From positions 68,770,200 through 68,834,199 of the forward strand of contig CAMGYJ010000005.1 in NCBI GenBank assembly GCA_946122785.1: 64,000 bases of DNA, written 5' to 3'. The notes beneath the pieces were generated by a model. The model saw only the letters and a list, made by a program, of their open reading frames with translations. It was not told the DNA's origin and made no database searches. Numbering within the stretch: the first letter of the stretch is position 1; each line of letters begins with the position of its first letter. Made by a program: the position numbers and the translations under genes. This DNA comes from Linum tenue (taxonomy: Eukaryota > Streptophyta > Magnoliopsida > Malpighiales > Linaceae). Below, one piece after another: positions 37,001 to 49,297 of the stretch.

Positions 37001-37052
37001 CCCACATCATCCATAGTTTGCCCCCTTGACATAGGAGGGTAGCGGAATACAA
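34051..37052 (-). pseudogene. Reina-like pol remnant
   Basis: From right to left: a protease-side fragment (37052-36843, FNAITGLTSG); reverse transcriptase split in two frames (36611-36204 and 36256-35837) with FFDD at about 36200; RNase H (35936-35586), where the first catalytic Asp reads Gly (VETGASG); integrase zinc region (35385-35200) and core (35157-34798); C-terminal integrase (34720-34400); and a chromodomain around 34399-34086 ending LVKWQ...ATWELA. The integrase core lacks about 26 residues between LFQPL and VVVDRL, removing the first catalytic Asp. It cannot be active. Confidence 0.85.
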
Positions 37053-37560
37053 TGCATCTCAGTTAAAACAGTCCCGATTGGCGTCACCGATACATCTTCT
37101 CATAACCGAGACGTTTCGAACCCGGTGGTCGTGCTCGGAAATTAGTAGCTATCGGTGGTTGTTGGGATGGATGATTCTGGCCACCGCAATGGCTGGAAGT
37201 GGCCGCGAATGAGGGGTGAAGGATGCGTCGAACATCGAACGGGGCTTAGGGCGTGGCTGTGTAGTATAATCCATGGTGGAACGGAATGGTTGTCGCGGTG
37301 GGCTACTGTGGCGGCTCAATTGCTCCTCGCGTGCCCGTGCGGGGCTTATAGAATCTTTTAGGGAATTAGGATTGAAAATCCGGATCCATGTTCATTGGCG
37401 GGTTTCAGGCTACCAAGAAAGGTTTCCACGAAAGCTTGCTGAGTCCATTCGTGGACCCGGTTTCCCAATTGTTCGAATTCAATGAGGTAGTCCTTTAGAG
37501 TGCGGTCTGGCGAATGCGGGAGAGAGCTTCATTGAAGCCGGTGCCCGCCGTACAGCCGAA

Positions 37561-38030
37561 TCAAGCCCAGAGCTCGGACGAGAAGACATCCCACGTGATA
37601 GTGAGTGCTTCCGCCTGATAGGTTTGTCGGAGCCAATGCCACCATTGATTCGCGTCGCCCTTCAAGTGATATGAAGCAAGGTTGACCTTCTGCTTCTCTA
37701 GATTCTCCTGAAACTCGAAGAATTTCTCCACCTGGGAGAACCAGACCGTTGGGTCGTCTTCAACGTAGGATGGAAATTCTAGGCGGGCTAGCTTAGCGCC
37801 GAAGAATGGATGTTTACCTTGGTCATTGTGATGTGACAACTGGGGATTTCCATTAATAGACCCGTCGCCTTCCTCCGAGCGCGGGGCCTTGGTTTTAGCC
37901 GCCTGAGCTTGGGCGATCTGGGTCATAGTGAGTTGCATCGCCGCAAATTAATCCCGGATCATTTGAAAGTTTCGCTGGTTATTGTTCTTGTCGGATTCAA
38001 GCTGCTCAATTCGTCGTGCGTGGGTGCCCA
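37561..38030 (-). pseudogene. Reina-like gag remnant
   Basis: The 125-codon frame starting at 37938 carries the capsid-type motifs LEFPSYVEDDPTVWFSQVEK and WWHWLR. The sequence before 37938 reaches toward the primer site and contains a stop. The C-terminal half and any zinc knuckle are not readable between 37060 and 37560. Confidence 0.75.
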
Positions 38031-38035
38031 TTCCG

Positions 38036-38048
38036 GGCTCTCATACCA
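38036..38048 (-). other. Primer binding site, initiator tRNA-Met type
   Basis: Minus strand TGGTATGAGAGCC, one mismatch from the standard site, two bases from the LTR edge at 38051. Confidence 0.8.
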
Positions 38049-38050
38049 AA

Positions 38051-38466
38051 TGATAAGGGTCGAAATTGAATGATTGAATGGATCCCTTTTCATGGCGAGA
38101 TTGAGCTAGTTTCTTCTTAATTGGCGAGAAAATACCAGGGTTTTGTTTGTTCAAATTATGCTTGCCTTATTCCATTCACGTACTCGCCTATGAGGCTATT
38201 CAAACCGAAACAAAAATCCTTACATATTAGCTAACCTAGCTGGACTCTAACTCCACGTCCCACCTAATGTGGAATGTGATTATTCAGCTAACAACTAACA
38301 GGCTCCCAAGACTTGTTCAACTCTGAAACTAAAAGATAATAATAATAATGAAACAAAAACCTATAACTACTTGCAAGCTACAACGGATCCTTCTGACGTG
38401 GACTACTCGTGGTATCGTGGATTGGGCTGGTGGGCTCGAGATGAACGTCGTGGGCCGCGTGGTTCA
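38051..38466 (-). repeat. 5' LTR of the Reina-like element
   Basis: Plus strand from TGATAAGGGTCG to GTGGTTCA, aligning over its full length with 33644-34050. It contains a short ATA(ATA)n expansion relative to the other copy. Confidence 0.85.
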
Positions 38467-40167
38467 TCATATTTATACAAAAAAAAAATAGAAACATTAT
38501 AGTAGCGACGAAAAAAAATCCCCAGCTCAAAATTTTGACTCTGAGAGGTTGAAGAAAAATAAGGTTAATTCTATATTTCTCCGAGGAATTACCATGACAA
38601 CTTTCAGGACGGCAAGCACCAAAACCAATAAATGGAAGCTTCTTGCATCGAAGAACAAAGAGAAACATGAAGGCTAGCGACAAAGAGGGAAGGAGAGATG
38701 AAACAATTGAGAAGGGACGAGACGACGCTGAAATGAAGTGAAAAGTGAAATTGCAGTAACGATATTTGATCAATGACATAGCCATTAACAAGCTTGGGTG
38801 GGAAAGAGAGTAGATAATGAGATGCAATCAGTTGGCGGCCACCTATATGAAAAAGATGTGAGGGTACTGGTAGGGTTTTGAAGGCATGAGTTCAAATCCT
38901 TAAGCTCCATTCCATTAGAATAATATTAAAACAATCCTATTGGTTGCTAGGATTTTAGGTAGTTAGTAATTATTTTGTGATCAGTAGTAATTTTTTGTTA
39001 GTTAAGAGCAATTAGAGGATTTTAATTATTTGTAAACTTAAACTAATTAATTCATATTTTTCCTCTCCCCCTCTCTCCATCTCTCTGAAACCTACCCACC
39101 ATCCTAAACCTTATTCCGCCTCTATCGACTCATTCCTCCCGCGGAGACAAATGTATCATCACCAGCCATAGCGACCCTTGTCCTACGCGTGTTGCTTTGC
39201 CAATTCTCTAGCGGCAGGGATAAGTAGTCTGGAGACATGAGAGGAGCTAAGTCATGAAGCGGACCGGAGCAAGAAACGAAAGTGTTGTCGGGTAAAAGTG
39301 TTCGGAAGATGTGAGTGGGGGGAGAAGAACCGAGAAATGGCAATGGCGAGCGGATTGTTTATTGTTGGAGTAAGTTCTTTAAAATTTTATTTTGGCTACC
39401 GCCTTCTTGGCGTATCTTGGAAAAAAAATAAAACCTTTATTTTTGTTTGGATCTTTGCTTTTCTTTGGTTGTCAACATCGTTAACAAAGTTTACGTTATT
39501 TAGTTTTCATTGAAAAATGGCAAGAAATCATTAATAATGGTATCATAAAAGATCAAATATTTATTTGAAAGCGATAATAATGATGTTTTCTAGCGTAACA
39601 ATACCATTCATTAAAGTTGATATGAATATGACCGATCGAGAAAAAGTTAACAAAAAACATTAATAATACCGTGAAGCAATGTTACCATCTGTTATTGCAT
39701 CATTGTAGTGATTACTAACCTATCATAGTTGATTATTAATGTGTTTACATTGATAACGATAGCTAGGAGGCAAGCATTTAAATATTTTTTTGTTCTCCTT
39801 TTGAATGGTTTACAACAATGTTTTAAAGGTTTTTATATAGGTATTGTTAATTACTTACATTATTTGTAACATCTAAAAAAGGTGTTATCTAGCCTCTATC
39901 CTCAAGGCATTTGCATGCTAAATCACTGTTTCTAGGCCACATGTCAAGCTATTTATGCCCATTTTCATTCGTATTTGCAAAACATGCATGTTGTCATAGG
40001 TATTCTTGTTATGAAGGTTTTCATGGGGGAATCAACCCCACTTTGTCGTATTTTATGCTTCTCCGAGTGTTTGTGATGAAATTCTAGGTCTCTTATACTC
40101 TTGGGATTGATCGGGAATCGATTGGAGTTCATCCGGGCATGATTGGGAAGAACAGGGAGCATAGTTT
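38467..40167. other. Unassigned AT-rich stretch
   Basis: No gene with family resemblance. A minus-strand 149-codon ORF (38827-38378) runs into the LTR and looks fortuitous. 39700-39714 contains TTGTAGTGATT, similar to the end of the 32553 element, but I find no partner end. Low-complexity CT-rich sequence occurs at 39059-39085. Confidence 0.35.
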
Positions 40168-40627
40168 CTGATTCAAGAGCCAGATTCGCAGCTGGCTCTT
40201 GATCTTATCAGCAACCGTACCGATGATGTTCACCCATATTCTATTATCCTTGGGATGATTCGTCGATGTCTTGCTCAAAGCTGGGTGGTTCAGATGGTTC
40301 ATACGTACAGAGAAGGGAATAGAGTCGCGGACTAGCTCTCGAAACACAGTCTCGTCTATCCCTTCAGTACTTTTGAATTGGATGAACCTCCAACGAATCT
40401 AGATGCCATTCTCAAGGATGTATGTTGGGAGTCAGTTTCCCAAGGCAAGTACAAATTCCAAGAGATCATCTGTAGTCTCTCTTGGGGTTCCTTTTGGCTT
40501 GTTTCCTGTCTGCTTCTGCTTGTCTGGTTTAGAGGCTTTTATTTGTTGTTGATCGTGTGGTCTAGCTAAGTGGGTGGTGCTGCCACCCCTTGTATTTGGA
40601 TTTTCAGCCTCCCTTTTATAAAAAAAT
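40168..40627 (+). pseudogene. LINE 3' end with RNase H domain
   Basis: The plus-strand frame reads SQLALDLIS, then MIRRCLAQSWVVQMVHTYRE and GNRVAD, one TAG, then YPFSTFELDEPP. This is the RNase H (RVT_3) segment found at the end of plant L1-type LINEs. The terminal TTTATAAAAAAATGA resembles a short LINE tail. Everything upstream is missing, as expected for a 5'-truncated insertion. Confidence 0.7.
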
Positions 40628-40941
40628 GAACCTGGCGTGATAACGTGAATCGTTAACAAAGATGTTGTGAATTAGCTACCGAATTTAAGAGAAGTTGGTT
40701 TTACTTTTTTAACCTATTGATTATTTTATGGCTAATAAAAAATTTACATTTAAGAACTGGAGATGCAACAACATAAATCCTCTCAAGTGTCAACAAAAAG
40801 GCACATGTCGCCAACCTGCCAAACAATTACCTGTAAGAACTCTAAATAATGCTAACTACTCTCGCACTCTCCTGAAAACAAGGGTTACCGGCAGCATACA
40901 CTTTGCACTCCTTAAGTACACGGTCAGCTAATTGGTAGGGA

Positions 40942-43403
40942 CTACAAAGCCCCTTTTTCGCCAAACATCCTACCGAACCTCTCACGCCAGATAAAACTGA
41001 GAATCATAATCCACAACAGTCTTCCAACCTTGCTCGCTCTCCCCTGCCTTGCCATGAATGGACGCCCCAACTGAGGTAGTCCTCCTAGCAGGAAAAATTG
41101 GGAGCTCGATAGATCTTCTGCAACACTAGGTCCCAAGTGCACCTGGAAAAATCACATAAAACACAAAATTGATCTCGGGATTCCCTGCTTCCTGGACAGA
41201 GTATACAACAATCTTCAGCAGCCAGCTTCCATTTAAGGAGCTTATCACTTGTTATAATTCTATCATGAACAATAAGCCAAACACGTAGGTTATGTTTGGG
41301 AATCAGTGGTTTCCCCCAAACAACGCTCTACCAATCAACCATAGGTGAAGGACTGCGAATAGTCGACCATGTAAGTTTTACAAAGCATTTAAAAATGGGA
41401 ACCCCATCCCAATGAACAGAGCCCCCCATTCCTGATATAAAGGAATGGGCAAGAGGTCTGCACTTTAATATTTTCTTCCATATCAAGGTTCCAACCGAGT
41501 TTCTCTGCAAATCCCATATAGATCGACCTTTAATTCTATAACGTCTCACCCAAGCAATCCATAAGGATCCAGCTTCTGCAAATAAATCCCATAAATGCCG
41601 GATAATACACGCTTGGTTCTAGACCTTGAAATCCCTTATACCAAGCCCTTCTTCAACTTTCGGAAGAGCTACCAGAGACCATGACACAGTAATCCTCTTC
41701 CTATTTCCAAATTCCCCAACTCCTCACAAAAATCTATTACATATAGCTTCAACCTACTTCAAAATCTTCATAGGCAATAAGAAGATTGCCATCCAATACT
41801 GTAATAAACTAGGGATTACAGAAGAGATGAGCTGCAGTCGACCCGCATAACTAAGGTATCTAGCTTGCCAACTACGGATACGATTTGTGATTCTGTCCAC
41901 AAGAACCTGGAAATCAAAAGCACTTAGCCTCCCTGTTAGTAATGGGACACCCAAGTACTTGACAGGCAGTGAACCTAGGGGAATTCCTGTAGTGCCAGAA
42001 ATAAACCCCTTCTCCTCCTCTGGGATTCCCGCACAAAACAGTAAACACTTGGCCATGTTACATTGCAATCCTGAGACTTTAAAGAATTATCAAGAAGGCG
42101 ACAAATACTAGCAACTGGTCTCACTAACCCATTAGAGAAAACTAACAGATCATCAGCAAAGCACAAGTGAGTTATGTTAAGTGATTTACATCTAGGGTGA
42201 TAATGAACTTGCCCTTCAGCCACATATCGGACTAACATACAAGAAAATATTTCCATAGCTACTGTGAACAGGTAAGGAGACAGTGGGTCCTCTTTCCTCA
42301 ACCCCTTACCCCCAACAAAGAACCCACATAGCCCACCATTAAAAGAGACACTGAACCTTGGAGTATTAACACAGGCATGAATCAGTTTAAGGTAATGTAG
42401 GGGAAATCCCATTGCTTGTAGAACTTTAAAAAGAAACTTTTTTTTTTTTTTTATACTTAGATCAAATTTTCATTAAGAACAGGCAACCAATAGCAAAAAA
42501 ACTATGGCGCTCCTCGAAACAACAATCTGTACAAGTCAGCAAAGCAAATAAATCTACCCCAAGCCTCTAGCAATAAAACATTCTACCAAGCTCTGATCGA
42601 GCATACAACGATACTCAATTGCCCATTTAGCCTGCAAAATTAATTTTCCTGGAGAACAAGCACCATGCAGTCCATACATCCTAGAACACCTCTCCCTCCA
42701 TACCAGACTCAACACTACACTCCATGACAGCCTATTTAGGCGCGCAGAAGCAGACTTCCCCTTCCATCTGGTAACACACCATTGCAATACTTGAGGCCAG
42801 TCCACTAGGGAAGGCGGAGTAGCACTCCTGAGAATTTGATCAAGCACATACCTTGTATAAGAGCACTCTACAAATAGATGGTGTCGTGTTTCCACTCCTC
42901 CAGGGCACAACAAACATAGTCCTGTGAGTGGTTTCCCCCAAGAGATAAGTCGATCCTGCGTTTTCAATCTATCATGAATTATTAGCCACAGAATAAACCC
43001 ATGTCGAGGGATAACTATACTAGAGGATATAGTTTGCCTATTATAGTCTTTCAGTAGTTCTGAAGCCATAAGAATATTATAACTTATGGATCTGCCTTTA
43101 ATAAAAGCTGACTGTGATGGTCCAATTACTTTGGGCAAAACCTTACCCAACCTAATGGATAATAGCTTCGATATTTCCTAGCAAATCACATTACATAAAA
43201 AAATGGGACAAGAATCCGTCATCTTATCAACATTTGAGACTTTTGGGATAAGAGAGAGCACAATGGAGTTTACCTGCCGAGGCAAGCATCCTGTACTGAA
43301 GAATTCTAATATTGCATTCTCAACATCATAGCCAAATTTATGCCAATCTAGTTGATAGAACTCTGCCGGGAATCCGTCAGGCCCGGGGGCTTTATTTTTC
43401 CCT
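40942..43403 (-). mobile_element. L1-type LINE fragment
   Basis: A minus-strand reverse transcriptase starts at 43393 with KNKAPGPDGFPAEFY. It continues through FSTGCLPRQVNSIVLSLIPK and GPSQSAFIKGRSI (43150 frame), resumes at 42437 with the FADD catalytic motif (about 42160), and then SLPVKYLGVPLL. It ends in a zf-RVT domain (41330-40942). Several stops are present. The 5' side, including the endonuclease, is replaced by family-A LTR-3 at 43404. A second LINE interrupts it. Confidence 0.85.
42438..43030 (-). mobile_element. Second, 5'-truncated LINE nested in the first
   Basis: It begins on the minus strand near 43030 directly within a zf-RVT domain (RHGFILWLIIHDRLKTQDRL). It ends with a stop, a short 3' UTR and a 15-base poly(A) (T-run 42438-42452). 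Immediately after the tail the host LINE resumes in its reverse transcriptase (FLFKVLQAMGF). About 20 residues of host reverse transcriptase are missing at the junction. Confidence 0.75.
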
Positions 43404-46400
43404 TGACTCGTCCCGAGTATCACAATTAATTCCCGCCTAATGTCCAAGAATAAACCTTAGTAGGGTGCAATATAAGGCAAGTATGTTTAAATATCGACTC
43501 GGACCGGTCCGTGTACCCCTACTTCAATTGTTTGAAACATTATCAAGTGAATCGATTTTGGTTGAAAAGATTGCTAATTAAATTAAAACAAGGCAAAAGT
43601 AAATGGTTTCGAAAGCTCTATTTGAGAAGGATCACTCGGGTGTCACTTGCCTTTAGCTACTACCATGGCACGAGGAATTGAATTAATTGTTACAGGCAGG
43701 AAACGCAACTATGGTCGTAGACCACACTCTCGTTTGCCAAACCAAGGGATACATTATAGGATACTCAAGTAGCCCTCTTGGTTAAGGCAATCGATGGTTG
43801 ACTTACTCTCTCACTCAACCCAATGGTTGGTCGGCTTAATTGCGCTTAACCAAATTGCTTAATTCAACATAGAGGTTGGCCCTAGATTAACCCAGATAGC
43901 TGGCTTAAAAAGCCCAAGGAATCCCAACTCAATTGAGCCTTCCTTGAAAGGGGGTTTTCCCTCTAATCTAGGTTAGAATGGCCAATTGGATTGCTAAGCA
44001 CAAACATGCACAATCAACATGAAAAATACCTCAATCATTGAATTAAACAACACACATAAACAATCATTCAATTCACACAACAACTACATGGCAAAGGTTT
44101 CACAACACCCAAGTGAAAAAGGAAACTACTCCATGCTAGAAAGGGGAAGAAGAAACCATCATGGTGATGCCTTCAATCTCCTTTGAGCTTGTGTTAATCT
44201 TCTCTTAGGGAGAATCTTCCCAATCCACCACTTGGAGCATACCCTAGCTTTCTTTCTTACTTGGTTCGTTCAATCTCTCTCTAAAATATGAAGAGGAAGA
44301 CACTTTCTCACTCTTGGCTCCCCCTCTCTCTTCCTTTCAGCTCAAATTATATACCAAGATCGGGCTCAGTTCACGACTTCAGTTCACGGTCATAAACTCT
44401 TCAACGCGTCTGTTAACACAGAGGCCAGAGCGCGATGTCGAAACGCACCGCTTCGCCATCAGGAGTTCACGGTTTGGCCTCAATCTTCACGGTCTTTCTC
44501 CCTAACGCATCACGGTTCATGGTTTTAGGCTTCAGTTCACGGCCATAGTGGACCGTGAACTCCCATGCTAACCGGTGAACTCCGCATGGATCACCCTCTT
44601 TGCCCGGTGTAGACACCACTTTTTGTCCGGGTTATAAACATATTTAATCAAATAAAATTTAGTTTCAATTTAAGGCTTGCAATAGCAAATCTTAACTAAC
44701 CGTATAGCTAAAACGTATTTGTAGTGCTTGGATTGGGTCTTTGTTTGCCATAAGTTAATGAGATCAGCAATAGCAAATCTCAGTTGACACATTCTATTAG
44801 TGATGATTTGACATGTTTAGACAAGTTAGGCTTCAGTTTGATTGTCATGCGAGTTAATTGATTCGTAAGACATTGGGTCTTGTGAGAATTGGGTCGCAAT
44901 TTCTAAATAATGAAATAGAAGACATGACAATTTTATTAAGATAAATACAATGCTAAATACTAAAATCATTATTACAATCCATGATAATTGCAATGTTAAT
45001 TTGCTATTACATTCTAATTACAATTGTACAATAAAATAAATTGGGATCAAGTAGAAGCCCAAACCGTAGTCAACTCTGGTAAATGCAAGTCAACAGGCCT
45101 AAATTGGGTCAAGCCCATATCACAGTCAACCAAACCCAAAAATCCAAACCCAATCATACTCGGGCCAGATCCAATCGCGATCAAACCGGACTGGTTCAAC
45201 CAGGCACATGCCTAGCCCAATCCTCAACCAATCACAAAAATAAACTAACCTACCCTACTAGCCAATCAGAAAAATACACAAGCCTACCCTACTGTGGCGC
45301 TACAGTGAACTATCCTATTATAAAAGAGAGATCTTGGAGGCTAAGAAAAGGGGGCGATCAAATTCCGTCTTCCTCTTTCCTTATTCACAGACGGCAAAAA
45401 GCTGTCAAAAACAGAGTAGCCACTTCTTATTCTTTCTTGATTCTTCGTCCCCCTGAACAAAAAATACTACCTTTCTCCTTTCTTCTTCCTCACGAACAGG
45501 AGAACAAAAAATAGAGAGGCCCGATCCATTTCTCTTCCTGGTTCTTCTTTTCTTCTCCTTCTTCTACTTCCTCCTCGACAGCTTCATTTCCCCTTCCCAA
45601 GAGACCCAACAACTTAGCAAAACAAAGGCAAACAGACAACATCTTCCTCTTTTCTTCTTCCTCCCAACGAGAACAAAAAGGAACACTCGGCTCTTCTTCT
45701 TCTTTTCCCCACGAGCAGTAAAAAACAAAGCTCTTTTCTTCTTATGAGCTGGAAAACACACAAAACCTTCAAAAATTGTTAGAAGAATACTCTTCACCTT
45801 CTTCTTGCTCGGACTACGACATTTTTCTTGATACTTTATTTCTTTCGCTACTAATTATTTTATAGTAAGATTAATACGTAAAATTTGTATCGACTAATCG
45901 TGTCAAGACTTTTACATCGGCAAAGTTACGATTACTTCTCTGTATCTCAAAATGTTAAAACTTTGATAAAATTAGGCTTTAATTTTACATACACATATTT
46001 ATTTTACTTAGAGATTTTCCTAATCATGGTCAGTAGGGCGTGATAGTCGTTCCCGTTGAAATTCTTCCAAAAGGCGATCTAACATTCTATCATTGAAAAA
46101 TCATAAATTCATTTCCTAACAACTCAAATCATCTTAATCGCACTCAATAGAACGTGTTTAACAATACTTCATAAAAAAAAATCTATCATTTAAAAACGAA
46201 CTACGTGGACTTTGATCCCAACTACTCGGGTACGTAGGCAACCAATAGGTTCGAGTCCAACTCACCAAAAACTCATTCTTTAATTTTGAGAATTACGTCA
46301 ATAGACGTATGATTAAATATTAATAACTAACACATAATTAACCGCATTATATAATTAAATACGTAAATAATGCGCAAATTATAATACACCCAACTCCTTA

Positions 46401-46808
46401 AAACTTATCAATTTAAGTAGTACCCATCTTGGGGCATTGTGGGGTGTGAATACACTTCCTCACATGTAACCGTACTCCCGAACCCAAAATCTCAAAATTT
46501 GCAAACCAGGTCCCGGCTCTGACTCTAAGGTTGGAATCGGGCCAGGATATTGTTCGATCCACTACAATGAAGATAGATGGCGACTCCGAGCGTGACGCGA
46601 CGGAGTCCCCGATCCCGAGGAGCGGTTGCGACACCCGGTCTTCGCCTCTTTTCGTCCAACTTTCGACGCTGGGGCTGGTTTCACCTGTTGGATCCTGAAA
46701 CACACTAAAACGCACAAAACCTAGCGTAAAACCACCCTTTTAGGAGTTCAAATGCTACAAACACCCAAGGGAAGCAGGGATAAAATGTGTGCAATTAGGC
46801 CCAAATCA
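43404..46808 (-). mobile_element. Family A LTR-3, split by a solo LTR
   Basis: Plus-strand ends TGACTCGTCCC (43404) and TTTGGGCC-type start on the minus strand at 46808. Removing the insertion 44608-46633 and one CCCGG leaves about 1374 bp matching LTR-1. A TATA-like GGTATATAATTTG is near 44350, with CACGGTC palindrome remnants around 44360-44560. Left of it lies LINE sequence, right of it a polypurine tract, so it is the 3' LTR of the minus-strand copy on its right. Confidence 0.8.
44608..46633 (+). mobile_element. Solo LTR of an Ogre/Tat-like gypsy element, 2026 bp
   Basis: It begins TGTAGACACC and ends GGTTGCGACA, bounded by the 5-bp duplication CCCGG (44603-44607 and 46634-46638). A TATA box, CTATTATAAAAG, lies near 45315, followed by a CT-rich leader. 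ACTCGGGTACGTAGGCAACC near 46225 is a phrase typical of Ogre/Tat LTRs. It has no internal region, so it arose by LTR-LTR recombination. Confidence 0.85.
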
Positions 46809-46821
46809 CTCCCCCACACTT
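46809..46821 (-). other. Polypurine tract
   Basis: Minus strand AAGTGTGGGGGAG adjoining LTR-3, identical to the tract at 7470. Confidence 0.85.
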
Positions 46822-48934
46822 AGATGTTTGCTTGTCCCCAAGCAAACCATTTCACTCAAGGTAAAAACTCAACTTATCTAAGTGATTTGGGGACAATTCA
46901 AAGTGCACAAAGTGGAGAATCTCAAATGGCTATTGGCAATTATCACAAGGACCGTTGCAAGCAATACCGACATCCACCACAAACGACATTCGAGGCTACT
47001 AAAAATGGTCAAATGAAAAGTTCTCACCTTGTACAAGAATCAATGCAAGTTTCAACAAGATCACTTACCAACCACAACTAACCATGCATAGAGTTCAAGT
47101 CCAAGGAACAAACGGATGGGAAACAAAGGTCCTCACCGGGGTATGATATGACATGCAAAACAAGAATGAATCACTCACTCTCTTGACCAGTTGGGTCGGG
47201 ACCTTTTGGTTCAAAAAAATGTGCACAATCATCAACTCTCAACCCTATCGTCTCAACAACACGGCGACAACCTCTAAATGCTAAAGTTCATAGAACGATT
47301 GTCATCACTAGCTTGTCTGATGGTCTTAGACATAGGTTCAAATGACTAGCGATTGTCTTGGACATGGGGAAAAGGATTTTTGGGTGGTGGCAAACACATC
47401 ATGAGGTCATACATCTTCACCCTAAAACCGAAGGTTCTATGGTTTCGACTAAGAACTTCCTCACAAACAACGACCATTAGTATCGACCAAAAACCTTGCT
47501 TCTCCCTTCCAAACTATCACCCATCATGAACTTTCCGTAAACACTCTTCCTCGGTCCACTCTTGCTATCACACTTTAATTTGGTAGTGAAGGAGTTCTAA
47601 GATAATGTGGAGGTTTCAATGGCTTGTGTGCCAAGAAACCTTACATAGAACATACTCTTTGATTCCTTGTGGCACTCTCTACTTTATTTTACCCCGTTTT
47701 AATACCTCTTTTTCGTTTCTCTTTCTTTTTATTTTCTTTTTATTTTTGAGGGGGGTACTAGAGATTTAAACATTTGCCACACTACTTTTAACGATCAATG
47801 CTCTCTTTTTAAGAACTCACTCCAAAACTACGCTTCCTTTCACTTTCGATCCTAGCAAGAACCGCACACAATCCTCTTATGTAGAACCTCAATGGAGCTC
47901 AAAAGCGAGAGCTCTGGGACACAAGGACGACACATATATAGACACGAATAAAGGATGGGGGTTCGTTCTATTAACACTATTAAGCTCACAAGCAAAACGC
48001 TCCTAACACGAGAACGACCCCCAAAGTCATAAGGCTCAAAGGGGTTGACTAGTCGATAATTCATTTCGGGACAATCAGCTTTTGGCCGTGGACTAATCCT
48101 ATGCATCCATCATACTCACTAGTTACAATTGTGATATTACTCGGTCTCGCCATGGTAAGAGGGATCTATGCACACAAGAAGAAAACGATCGGCTCAAAGC
48201 TCATATGGCTACCTAGTCACCCAACCATCTATTCCAATTCACAAAGCAACATGCATGGCAATTGTAATCAACAAGTAATCGAGTCAAAACATCATTCATT
48301 TTTTGCACACATGAGAACTAAACCTTTGCACTATCCTAATGCACATCTCAATCATCATGATAGGACATACTCGATCACGTGCAACAATTCAAGGTGAATG
48401 CCTATAACCACAAGATTCTCCTACAAACCGGCCACTTTGATCATGCAAACATTGCTTGGAGCCCTCAATTTTTTCAATTCCGGGCATAAATCAAGGATCC
48501 AAGCATCAATCGCACTCACACAAGCATAAAAGTAGACTACCCCCCCCCCCCACACTTAAGCTCGACATTTCCCTCAATGGCGTAAGATATGGGTAGAACG
48601 ACGTTACCGCTTTGCTTGGTGAGTGAAAGTTGGAATTGTTTCCGGGGTAGGAGATTTGGAGCTTCAAGGAAAAGACAAAAACACACACACACAAACACCA
48701 TACGACTCGCTCAAGGCGAGGTTATTACACAACATAATACGATAGTAGTAGTAGTAGTAGTTTATGGTCACACACACATAACGAAAGAAAAATAAAATAA
48801 AAGAGTTCAGATTTCCGAGTGGAGTAGTGGGGCAAAAGGAATCAGCTCTGCCACATATCTCCATCGTCGACTACCTCCCTGGGTCGAAGGCCCTGTCTCA
48901 TCATTGAGAATGAGACCCTGGCGTCTAGCCATAT
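46822..48934 (-). mobile_element. Family A 3' spacer and ORF tail
   Basis: It repeats the landmark order of 7483-9600: GGACCGTTGCAAGCAATACC (46949), GTACTAGAGA block (47755), GTTGACTAG (48043), a C-run tract (48541-48559) and GAGTAGTGGGGC (48822). The PF20167-like ORF is cut short at 48934 after its C-terminal RRQG part by a CACTA-like end. A short TAG/AGT run lies at 48743-48760. Confidence 0.75.
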
Positions 48935-49297
48935 CACTACAAGAATTGTATCATATAGCCACAAAATCATAGTTACGAATTATACTTTTGTAGCTAATAT
49001 AAATCAATAGCTTCAGAAGTTCATCCCCGTGGCTATTAGTAATTGTTTTAGCTACGGGTGTTATGTTCTGCATCTAAACGTGTCATTTTGTTTGAAAGTT
49101 TCTGTATCATAGCTATTCGTACACTTTTTGCCACAAATGTTTTGCTATGCTAAAATATCATAGCTAGTTAGTTCCTTTAGCCAGTTAAGATAAATACTTG
49201 TAGCTGTAGTGATTTCATTAAATTGGCTTTAGCTACGAAAGAAAATTGTGTAACTAGATGTAACGTATGGCGACAAAGTTTTGAATTATGAAGCTAT
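48935..49297 (+). mobile_element. CACTA-like element, left end only
   Basis: It starts CACTACAAGAATTG and is followed by repeated subterminal TAGCTA/TGGCTA words (about 48958, 48994, 49030, 49056, 49112, 49172, 49203, 49230). CACTACAAGAA is the standard CACTA terminus in plants. The Sirevirus LTR begins at 49298 and I cannot find the other end. Confidence 0.7.

Larger units (their letters stand above)
33644..38466 (-). mobile_element. Short-LTR chromovirus (Reina-like), degenerate
   Basis: Two LTRs of about 410 bp (33644-34050 and 38051-38466) bracket a minus-strand gag, protease, reverse transcriptase, RNase H, integrase and chromodomain. Short LTRs with a chromodomain fit the Reina group. 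The LTRs differ at many positions, and pol has frameshifts and deletions, so it is an old insertion. The flanking bases (GATTT left, TCATA right) do not form a target duplication. Confidence 0.85.

Noticed and set aside
38378..38827. Minus-strand 149-codon hydrophobic ORF
   Set aside because: It runs into the Reina-like LTR and has no recognisable domain.
45564..45797. Small Lys/Arg-rich minus-strand ORF
   Set aside because: It is the complement of the CT-rich leader in the solo LTR.
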